Source: HyVt-477 sp965224605 (GTDB lineage: Bacteria; Pseudomonadota; Gammaproteobacteria; Thiotrichales; Thiotrichaceae). Taken from it: 64,000 nucleotides of DNA. Below, piece by piece: positions 8,630-14,772 of the stretch (positions within the stretch are counted from its first letter, which is position 1; each line of letters starts with the position of its first letter). The stretch is taken from the NCBI GenBank assembly GCA_965224605.1, contig CBDCZP010000008.1:124001-188000 (forward strand), given 5' to 3'. The notes beneath the pieces are model-generated. The model made no database searches and had not been told where the DNA came from. It saw nothing but the letters and a program-made list of their open reading frames with translations. Made by a program: the position numbers and the translations under genes.

Positions 8630-9257
8630 TTATTCGTAATGCATGAGTTTCAAGACCATCACGTCCACCCTCTTGATCTTCCCAATCTTTGTAAATAAAG
8701 TCAGGTTCTTGACTCTTCGCTCCCCATTGGCTACTAGTCCACTCCCAAATATTTCCCGACATGTCATGAATCCTAACCTCAGGTTTAGACTCAGGAAATG
8801 CTTTGCCTTTGGAAAACAACCCTACAGAAGAGGTTCTGCCTAGCCCTGTGTCGTTATAATTCCCCAGTGTCGCATCATCAGCCTTGTCTCCCCATGCATA
8901 GCGCAAGCCTTCATCTCCTCGTGCAGCATACTCCCACTCTGCCTCTGTAGGTAATCGCACCTTTTTATCGTTAAATGGCTCTAATGTGTTTAGCCAATTG
9001 CAAAAAGCCAGAGCTTCATACCAGCTAACACCAATCACAGGGTGATTAGCGTTGTTCCACTGACGTTGTTCCCAATACCATGGTTGACGGCGAGTTACTT
9101 CCTTTGCCAGCTCATCTTTATAGGCCTCTTTAAGGTCTGGATTATCATCTAACAAAGATAGGTCGGCATCTCCATCTCTCAACCAGTCCAATGCAGAGAG
9201 TGGCTTTTGCCAATACTTTTCGTCCTTATACCCACCTGCTTTTACAAAACAAGTCAA
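8517..9257 (-). CDS. DGR target: FGE-sulfatase/C-type-lectin-fold variable protein
   Basis: 246 residues from a TTG start. It carries the formylglycine-generating-enzyme fold used as a lectin-like scaffold: GVSWYEALAFCNWLN, RLPTEAEWEYAARG, MSGNIWEWTSS, RGGSWFSSSVDVRCAFRN and NVGFRVVC. The last 37 codons are the DGR variable repeat. The first strand of the same fold (HPVDLNEFQISRYPITN) is encoded in another frame at the end of the upstream NACHT gene, and this ORF begins at CFVKAGGY. The two are therefore parts of one NACHT-FGE protein separated by a net -1 (or +2 nt) shift. Its TTG start overlaps the upstream TGA, so coupled reinitiation could still express it; otherwise the target is broken. 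It probably binds a changing ligand rather than acting as an enzyme. Confidence 0.88.
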   Translation of the reverse strand: MTCFVKAGGYKDEKYWQKPLSALDWLRDGDADLSLLDDNPDLKEAYKDELAKEVTRRQPWYWEQRQWNNANHPVIGVSWYEALAFCNWLNTLEPFNDKKVRLPTEAEWEYAARGDEGLRYAWGDKADDATLGNYNDTGLGRTSSVGLFSKGKAFPESKPEVRIHDMSGNIWEWTSSQWGAKSQEPDFIYKDWEDQEGGRDGLETHALRITRGGSWFSSSVDVRCAFRNWDLPYLRDDNVGFRVVCR

Positions 9258-11458
9258 ATTGCGCAGTTGGTTATGGGGTAGCGGCTTATTTGAAATTCAT
9301 TTAAATCTACCGGATGTACAGGTTTGGAATGATTATCCCAGTCCAGTTCTTTTTCTTCATCTTCAAAGCCCATCTGTAGAGTACCCGCAAGAATAGTTTC
9401 CCAAGCAATATCTGGAAAGCTTTTTCCATCTATAGTAGTGACGATAGTGATTCCTTTGCGGGGGTCGCCCAGCTCACCGAGTAAACGACCTGCTTTGGCA
9501 CGAGTAGATATCGGCAGATGGTATTCCTGCTCAACTACTCTTTGTAGATGTGATAATAATAAACGTCTTAGTTTGAGGTAAGGCTCTTGCTTGTAGCCCT
9601 CCAGTCGTTTTTGTTGTTCTACTGTGGCTTCTGCTGCCAGAAAGAACAGCTCCCATTGTTGAGTACTGAACTCTTCATAATCAATGACTTCATCCACATA
9701 TCGGAGCAAAACAGACACTGCTTCGGATTTACTCGCCCCCGGAACTTTTGCACTCACTAACACTAGAAACACTTCTTTCCACCAATCTATGCCTTCTTTA
9801 TTCAACAGTTTATTCATTTCATCAGGCCAATCTTTCATTTCCGCAATTTCCAGAGCCGCTAGATATTCCTGAAAGGTACGGTGATAGAATTCAAAATGAC
9901 TATCACCACTTGGCTTTAGTATGCCACTTCGATAGCGCATAAAATCTAACAGGTTATTCGAGTTGCAATCATTTGGCAGAAATTTAGAAAATATACCATT
10001 TATATCTGTATCCACTATTTTCAAGGTCTTACTTTTATGCGCTTCGAAGGCAAGCTTTTGCAAGGCGCTTAATCGGGTAAATTCTGTTCCTTCCAGTGCC
10101 CTTTGTTCATATGTTTCTCTGGGATAGTCTGAATTCTCGTCATGAATACGTTGTGACCAACGTTCCAACATCAAATCAACTGCTTCTTTGTATAGTTCTG
10201 CACGGGAGTGAGGCAGTATATTTCGCGCATAATGCAACGAGGTGAGTAGTGTTAGTATTAAGGGTAGACGTGCAGGCTCTAGCAAATATTCACGATTGAC
10301 TAACTCAACAAACAGCTTATGTGCTGCATTTTTTGCATCTTCTTCACTGTGTCCACGGTTAGCCTTTAACAGCAGATACCAATGAGCAATGAACTGTTCA
10401 ACCTGTGAATTACTCATATCTTGTAATTCAAGACAGGGAAATACATTAAGCCAGTTTCTTGTATGCTCGCCCTCAAAGACATAAGGACGACTGGTGATAA
10501 TAAGACGTGCCTGATCACCTAATTGGCTTACCAGTTCATCAATAGCATCCAGCATGTCAATTCTCATGCCTCTTTCACCATCATTCTCTGGTACTTCATC
10601 TAGCCCATCCAGCAAGATAACGCCATACTCTAGTAGTGGTTTTTTTAATGCGCCCCATACACCTTCTACATATTCATCACCCATTAGTGAGCTTATTTCT
10701 TGTTGCATGGCAACTTGTAAAAAGTTGTCACCAAACCCCTCCGTTTTGTGCAACAAAGCAGCAGAGCGAAGACGTACACGGATCATAGGCACTCTATTTT
10801 TAAATGCTAATGGTAATTCTGTTTCGGTGTTCCCCAAATGTGTGCTGGCTATTTGCCATGCCAAATTATCCATGAACATGGTTTTCCCTGAGCCAGGGTC
10901 ACCTTTTATAACGACACGTTTATACTTTTCTTTAGCACTGGCTTGCATGAGAGGTTCTCTTTTATCACCTCTCATTTCATGTTTTTCTTGATCTTTGTCC
11001 TTATTATTATCGTCTGCTTTTTTTGACTGGCAAGGTGCCACATCCATTTCCTGATAAATCACGGGCAAGGTAATGGTATTGGCTGGGTTACGGGCATATT
11101 CAGTGAATTTGGCGTTCACTAAAGCTAGGTCTATTTGCTCGTAGGTTTGATGGACTTGTTGGTAATAGCTTTGCAATAACTCTTCGGAGGTTTTTGTTGT
11201 CGACGACTCTAATGCAGTTGGAGTGTCTTTATTTTTTGAGCTTTCTTTTTTGAATATCCAGCGAATAGCGGTAACAAACGCGACAAACAATCCCATTACT
11301 CCTGAGACTATTTCTACCCAATCCTTTACTTTAGCTCTTTGCTTATCATTCAGGCTCCACATTGTCTGAATAAACTGTGACAGTTGTTCCGAAAAGAAAA
11401 AGATTAAAACAGTAATAAAAACTAGAATCACTACAACAATTTTGAAACGTTTTGACAT
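9254..11458 (-). CDS. Membrane-anchored NACHT ATPase, N-terminal part of the DGR target protein
   Basis: 734 residues from the ATG at 11458; the frame is open to 11611, but the sequence before this ATG is weak coding. Two membrane spans lie at about residues 5-23 and 45-65. A NACHT module follows, with Walker A GDPGSGKTMF near 195, Walker B GVILLDGLDEVPE near 280 and sensor ITSRPYVF near 315, then helical repeats. The end (FQISRYPITN) is the first strand of an FGE domain continued in another frame downstream. NACHT proteins are STAND switches: a C-terminal sensor detects a ligand and the ATPase oligomerises to trigger an N-terminal effector. The sensor here is the DGR-diversified FGE domain and the N-terminus is membrane-embedded, suggesting a defence or self/non-self role (inference). 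Confidence 0.85.
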   Translation of the reverse strand: MSKRFKIVVVILVFITVLIFFFSEQLSQFIQTMWSLNDKQRAKVKDWVEIVSGVMGLFVAFVTAIRWIFKKESSKNKDTPTALESSTTKTSEELLQSYYQQVHQTYEQIDLALVNAKFTEYARNPANTITLPVIYQEMDVAPCQSKKADDNNKDKDQEKHEMRGDKREPLMQASAKEKYKRVVIKGDPGSGKTMFMDNLAWQIASTHLGNTETELPLAFKNRVPMIRVRLRSAALLHKTEGFGDNFLQVAMQQEISSLMGDEYVEGVWGALKKPLLEYGVILLDGLDEVPENDGERGMRIDMLDAIDELVSQLGDQARLIITSRPYVFEGEHTRNWLNVFPCLELQDMSNSQVEQFIAHWYLLLKANRGHSEEDAKNAAHKLFVELVNREYLLEPARLPLILTLLTSLHYARNILPHSRAELYKEAVDLMLERWSQRIHDENSDYPRETYEQRALEGTEFTRLSALQKLAFEAHKSKTLKIVDTDINGIFSKFLPNDCNSNNLLDFMRYRSGILKPSGDSHFEFYHRTFQEYLAALEIAEMKDWPDEMNKLLNKEGIDWWKEVFLVLVSAKVPGASKSEAVSVLLRYVDEVIDYEEFSTQQWELFFLAAEATVEQQKRLEGYKQEPYLKLRRLLLSHLQRVVEQEYHLPISTRAKAGRLLGELGDPRKGITIVTTIDGKSFPDIAWETILAGTLQMGFEDEEKELDWDNHSKPVHPVDLNEFQISRYPITNCAI

Positions 11459-11653
11459 ATTCAAGACACCCTTAACCCTTACATTGATGAAACCCCACGC
11501 CGTACTCCAATTGAGCAGGACGCAGGGAAGTTTCAATATTTGACCAGAGTTTATTAACTCGCGATCAGGATTAGCACAAGCTGGCTTAGCTCTTGCATTG
11601 CCGTCAGTCATTCTTGAATGATCTGCTTTACCGAATACAAGGCGTTAAACTAT

Positions 11654-11777
11654 GGAGAACTCTCTCAACGACAAACAACACGAAACCCAACATTGTTGTT
11701 TCGATTGTTAGGATGATTCCTGTTACGAATAGCGCACCGCACGTTGTCCGATGTATTGTTCCAGGAGCCGCCGCGAG
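11654..11777 (-). repeat. DGR template repeat (TR)
   Basis: The 124-bp template for the VR at 8506-8629. Read on the minus strand in VR frame it encodes RGGSWNNTSDNVRCAIRNRN and then HPNNRNNNVGFRVVCR with a stop. The run of Asn codons (AAC/AAT) maximises amino-acid change when A is mutated, typical of DGR templates. Beyond the repeat, a GGGTGGAC block is shared upstream of both TR and VR, a trace of the gene duplication that made the TR. It lies about 195 bp upstream of the NACHT start on the same strand and could be transcribed as that gene's leader. Confidence 0.95.
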
Positions 11778-11873
11778 AGTTGTGTTAACCCTTTCAGTCC
11801 ACCCTAACAAATGTGCCTGATTATTTTTTACTATGCAAGCTATCTGTTTGATATGCAATACAAGGATGTATCC

Positions 11874-12212
11874 ATGAAAGAATCTCCTCTCTATGCCAAA
11901 AGCTATGACTTTATACAGTGGTTAATTCCTCAGACCCTTAAATTTCCGCGTGAGCAACGGTTTGTTATTGCTTCAAGATTACAAGACACGGCTTTTGATT
12001 ATATGGAGTCTCTTTATCGGGCAACCCATAAAAGCCAGCGTCATGCTGTACTCATGAAAGCGGATAGCCAATTGAAACAGATCCGGTTTTATCTTCGCTT
12101 ATGCCATGATCTCAAGTTAATGAATACAGGTCGATTTTCGCATGCTAGTCGTTTAGTGGAGGAAATGGGGAGACTCTTGGGTGGATGGATTAAATTAGAG
12201 GTAAAGCGATAA
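11874..12212 (+). CDS. avd: Avd-like DGR accessory protein (four-helix bundle)
   Basis: A 112-residue protein from the ATG at 11874, which has an AAGGA ribosome site 7 nt upstream; an in-frame ATG at 11811 lacks one. The sequence is almost all amphipathic helix (YDFIQWLIPQTLKFPREQRF, then LQDTAFDYMESLYRA and QIRFYLRLCHDLKLMN). It matches the layout of the Avd / 23S-rRNA-intervening-sequence family, which forms a basic pentameric barrel that binds the reverse transcriptase and TR RNA. It is divergent from the TR, NACHT, target and RT genes, with only about 95 bp between its start and the TR. That gap must hold promoters for both directions. Confidence 0.85.
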   Translation: MKESPLYAKSYDFIQWLIPQTLKFPREQRFVIASRLQDTAFDYMESLYRATHKSQRHAVLMKADSQLKQIRFYLRLCHDLKLMNTGRFSHASRLVEEMGRLLGGWIKLEVKR

Positions 12213-12292
12213 GATGGTGCTCACCAAGTTAATACAGACTGATGCTTTATACAATCCATCATCGAAATGGAGTTTGAGGACGAGGTGAATCC

Positions 12293-12320
12293 GTAGAGAC
12301 AAGGCATGCCTTGTCTCTAC
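12293..12320. repeat. 28-bp perfect palindrome, GTAGAGAC family
   Basis: A perfect 14+14-bp palindrome, GTAGAGACAAGGCA and its complement, in the gap between avd and trmJ. The copy at 42405-42432 has the same ends and GCATGC centre but GTA/TAC where this has AAG/CTT, a paired change. The two stops here (avd at 12212 and trmJ at 12333) are convergent, so it may also act as a terminator stem. Confidence 0.75.
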
Positions 12321-12332
12321 CATGCTATTACA

Positions 12333-13046
12333 CTAATGTTTTTTCTTGCCCTGAAAAGAAGACAACACGCCGCGCAACAGGCTAACCTCAGCGGTTGTCA
12401 ATTGTGCTTTGGCATAGAGGTTGCGGAATCTTTGCATCACTTCGCCTGGGTGCTTTTTAAAGATAAAGCCAGTTTCAACTAGCGTTTCTTGCATATGTAC
12501 ATAGAAGCGTTCTAGCTCTTCAACAGTTGGCCGTTCTACAGCCTGATTAATTGGCTGGTTAGATTGAGAACCTTTAAATAGCTCATAACACAATGTCTGC
12601 ACCGCAGCTGCCATATTCAAGGAGGAAAAATCAGGATTCGTGGGGATGGTGACTCTATATTTAGCAAACTGTAAATCATCATTGGATAGCCCCATTCTTT
12701 CAGGTCCAAACAGTAATGCAACTTTTCCCTTCGCTGCATATTGGTTCAAGATTTTAGCGCATTCATCAGGCACTAGCTCAGGAAGGTCGTAGCCTCGCTG
12801 ACGTGCAGTGCTTGCAGCAACGATCTCACAGTTTTTTACTGCCTCATATACGGAGGCAACGACCGACGCATTTTCTAAGAGATTACCCGCTCCTCTTGCC
12901 ATTCTAAAGGCTTCGTCGGATGGAAAGTCAGCGGGGTTTACTAAACAAAGATCATTGATCCCCATTGTTTTCATGGCTCTTGCAGCAGAGCCTATGTTCC
13001 CTGGATGGAAAGTACGTACTAGTACAATTTTTATATTATTGAGCAT
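12333..13046 (-). CDS. trmJ: tRNA (cytidine/uridine-2'-O-)-methyltransferase TrmJ
   Basis: A 237-residue SPOUT-class RNA methyltransferase. The N-terminal NIKIVLVRTFHPGNIGSAAR and the knot motifs LLFGPERMGLS and FSSLNMAAAVQ are those of TrmJ, which 2'-O-methylates position 32 of several tRNAs using S-adenosylmethionine. The C-terminal extension (PTVEELERFYVHMQETLVE) is the TrmJ dimer extension, not a TrmH tail. The gene starts 6 bp from a MITE-like element (13053), so its promoter must lie within or beyond that element. In relatives trmJ is often followed by iron-sulfur genes; here the next gene downstream is the DGR. Confidence 0.93.
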   Translation of the reverse strand: MLNNIKIVLVRTFHPGNIGSAARAMKTMGINDLCLVNPADFPSDEAFRMARGAGNLLENASVVASVYEAVKNCEIVAASTARQRGYDLPELVPDECAKILNQYAAKGKVALLFGPERMGLSNDDLQFAKYRVTIPTNPDFSSLNMAAAVQTLCYELFKGSQSNQPINQAVERPTVEELERFYVHMQETLVETGFIFKKHPGEVMQRFRNLYAKAQLTTAEVSLLRGVLSSFQGKKKH

Positions 13047-13052
13047 GATTTC

Positions 13053-13305
13053 TTAAGGAACCTCTGATTAAGTCTAAACTTTTCCTGATTACCCATCTGG
13101 GAAACTTTTTGGAAGTGATGCTTTAGAGACTGTGCAAGTATTCCTTATGTAGGGTGTGCCGACGAAGGAGGCTCACCATGAATCAACAACTTATGGTGCG
13201 CCTCGTACCTCGGCACACCCTACAAATGAGATTTTTCTTAATACTTGCACAACCTCTGAAGGCTCACCTCCAAAATAAAGAACTAAAAAAGCATAGCCTG
13301 ATCAT
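13053..13305. repeat. MITE-like element, copy A (right end degenerate)
   Basis: The left end TTAAGGAACCTCTGATTAAG and the following block (TGGAAGTGATGCTTTAGAGA, then CTGTGCAAGTATTCC) are shared with elements at 17631-17960 and 56035-56262. A nested hairpin with arms GTAGGGTGTGCCGA.. and ..GGCACACCCTAC occupies 13148-13224, and the complementary AATACTTGCACA follows it. The right terminal repeat is decayed (CCTGATCA only). Only about 135 bp of unremarkable DNA separates it from the exported-protein gene. Confidence 0.7.
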
Positions 13306-13439
13306 CATCCCCGTTCATAGCTGAAATTACACCTGTTACGGAGCTTGTAAGAAAACTCGCTAAGATAAACCAGAATAGACTATTGAAACAAGTAAAAATA
13401 CATCATGTTGGTTCTCTAGAACAGTTACCTAGAGAGACG

Positions 13440-13868
13440 ATGATGAAACCGTTATTCCAAATAGCCCTACTCGCCAGCTTAGTCTGGATACCCTTCACTA
13501 GCAGCGCCACTACGCCCAGCCATCCTATAGAGATAAAATTACAACAAGCGGTTGATGGAAACTGTGATGGCATTGTTTCTGAAAGTTCTGAGAGGAAGTT
13601 TGCTATTCCTGGTGCCTGTATTCTCTATACTATTACAGCGACTAATCATGGTAACGAAGCGGTTTTCAACATTACCCTTAGTGGGAAAATACCCCAATAT
13701 ACAAAGCTGTTTAGCCCACTGCCAGCACGTTCGAATAAATCTTCTTCCGCAGCCATGCTGATCAATAGCTCCATGAATAAAGAACCTCTTCTTCAACAGG
13801 TTTTTAGCAGACTTGACCCTGGAGAGGAGCAAGCCATTGTCATGAAATACACGGTGAGGATACTTTAG
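13440..13868 (+). CDS. Small exported DUF11-like protein
   Basis: 142 residues from ATG 13440 (an ATGATG pair); the frame is open back to 13383 but that part is polar and lacks a signal. A Sec signal spans residues 1-24 (FQIALLASLVWIPF, then TSSA). The mature part resembles one immunoglobulin-like DUF11 repeat: two Cys residues (DGNCDGI, GACILYTI), ITATNHGNEAVFNITLSGKI, and a closing LDPGEEQAIVMKYTVRIL. Domains of this kind occur in surface and filament proteins; as a single unit it may be a stand-alone secreted protein. It shares no operon and no partner is evident. Confidence 0.55.
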   Translation: MMKPLFQIALLASLVWIPFTSSATTPSHPIEIKLQQAVDGNCDGIVSESSERKFAIPGACILYTITATNHGNEAVFNITLSGKIPQYTKLFSPLPARSNKSSSAAMLINSSMNKEPLLQQVFSRLDPGEEQAIVMKYTVRIL

Positions 13869-13905
13869 CGGCTGTGTTGCCTCCCCCTTTGTGAGGGGGT
13901 TAGTC

Positions 13906-13934
13906 CTTGTTCCCACGCAGCGCGTGGGAACAAG
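13906..13934. repeat. CTTGTTCCCACGC palindrome
   Basis: A perfect 13-bp inverted repeat with a 3-nt loop. It follows the exported-protein gene and precedes the ssb terminator. The sequence type (gttcccacgc...gcgtgggaac) looks like a dispersed REP unit. No T-run follows. Confidence 0.6.
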
Positions 13935-13961
13935 AGTTATTAGTTAAATCTACTTCCCTCT

Positions 13962-14002
13962 AAGCACTAAAAAACCAGCATCTAGCTGGTTTTTTAGTGC
14001 TT
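13962..14002. terminator. Bidirectional terminator between the exported-protein gene and ssb
   Basis: A perfect 18-bp stem (AAGCACTAAAAAACCAGC and complement) with a 5-nt loop. The A6/T6 tracts are inside the stem, so it can terminate in both directions. It ends 23 bp from the ssb stop codon. Confidence 0.8.
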
Positions 14003-14025
14003 ACTTTGAATCAAATCTCAAACCT

Positions 14026-14523
14026 TTAAAACGGAATATCATCCTCAAAGTCATCGAAGTTGCCTGGAGGTTGCTGCTGAGGAGCACTCTTTGGAGCGTT
14101 TGGATTGCCGCCACCTTGAGCTTGTGGGCTAGGTGCTGCTGTTTGTTGAGATGGCGCTGAACTGTAACCTCCGTCACCACCCGCTCCGGCACGACCCCCT
14201 AGCATTTGCATTTCACGCGCGACGATTTCAGTTGAATAGCGATCTTGTCCACTTTGATCTTGCCATTTTCTGGTTCTTAGCGAACCTTCAATATAAATCT
14301 GCGACCCTTTGCGTAGATATTCGCCCACTATTTCTGCGAGACGATTAAAAAACACCACGCGATGCCATTCAGTTTTCTCTTTTTTCTCGCCCGTGGCTTT
14401 ATCTTTCCAGTTTTCCGTTGTCGCAATGCTTATGTTAGTAACCGCACCACCACTGGGCATATATTTTACTTCTGGGTCGTTACCTAGATTGCCAACTAAA
14501 ATGACTTTATTAATGCTTGCCAT
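14026..14523 (-). CDS. ssb: Single-stranded DNA-binding protein
   Basis: A 165-residue SSB. The OB fold occupies residues 1-110 (NKVILVGNLGNDPEV, EWHRVVFFNRLAEI, YLRKGSQIYIEGSLRTRKWQ). A Gly/Pro/Gln-rich linker follows, then the acidic tip DFEDDIPF that recruits repair and replication proteins. It forms tetramers on single-stranded DNA in replication, recombination and repair. It is divergent from rapA with about 250 bp between. uvrA, the common gammaproteobacterial neighbour, is not present. A terminator closes the gene at 13962-14002. Confidence 0.96.
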   Translation of the reverse strand: MASINKVILVGNLGNDPEVKYMPSGGAVTNISIATTENWKDKATGEKKEKTEWHRVVFFNRLAEIVGEYLRKGSQIYIEGSLRTRKWQDQSGQDRYSTEIVAREMQMLGGRAGAGGDGGYSSAPSQQTAAPSPQAQGGGNPNAPKSAPQQQPPGNFDDFEDDIPF

Positions 14524-14772
14524 GAATCTTATCCTTTGGGGTTGTGATTGTTCTCCACTTCATCGAATTTTTAATATCTTGCATTCAAACAGTGATAATG
14601 GAATGTCCAATATTGTACGCTGAATTCAATAAGAAATCATATCGTATCTGGTGGATGGGTGTAGATGCTGATGTGGGTGGTATGAACTCCGACTAGCCAA
14701 TAATATATGCTATGGTTACGCGCCTCACAGCAAGAGAAGCCTTTTGAAAGGCATCAAAATCAATAGATATTT

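Larger units (their letters stand above)
7331..12212. mobile_element. Diversity-generating retroelement with NACHT/FGE target
   Basis: This cassette contains all DGR parts: a reverse transcriptase of the DGR type (7331-8404), a variable repeat at the 3' end of an FGE-fold gene (8506-8629), a template repeat (11654-11777) and an Avd-like accessory gene (11874-12212). A NACHT ATPase gene lies between target and template. All 16 TR/VR mismatches are at template adenines read on the minus strand, the signature of adenine-specific mutagenic retrohoming. The cassette sits between hom and trmJ, flanked by palindromic elements at 7195-7284 and 12293-12320. Avd is on the opposite strand to every other part, an uncommon arrangement. 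DGRs are usually resident diversifiers and not self-mobile, so the type label is loose. Confidence 0.93.

Noticed and set aside
8517..9257. Sulfatase-modifying factor (true formylglycine-generating enzyme)
   Set aside because: No sulfatase is nearby, the C-terminus is a DGR variable repeat and the fold is used as a binding scaffold in such targets.
9240..9300. Programmed frameshift at the NACHT/FGE junction
   Set aside because: The sequence GCAATTTGAC has no X XXY YYZ heptamer and no evident stem; kept only as a frame break, unlike the chpA site.
10554..10991. 145-codon plus-strand ORF
   Set aside because: It is antisense to the NACHT Walker motifs and has Ser/Pro-rich composition typical of shadow frames.
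11628..11858. 76-codon minus-strand ORF across the TR
   Set aside because: It runs through the template repeat in a frame different from the VR frame and has no ribosome site; it is a by-product of the TR sequence.
12213..12292. Relic of a second FGE gene after avd (GGAGTTTGAGGACGAG)
   Set aside because: The similarity to the NACHT-FGE junction coding (FEDEE) is only a few codons and could be chance.
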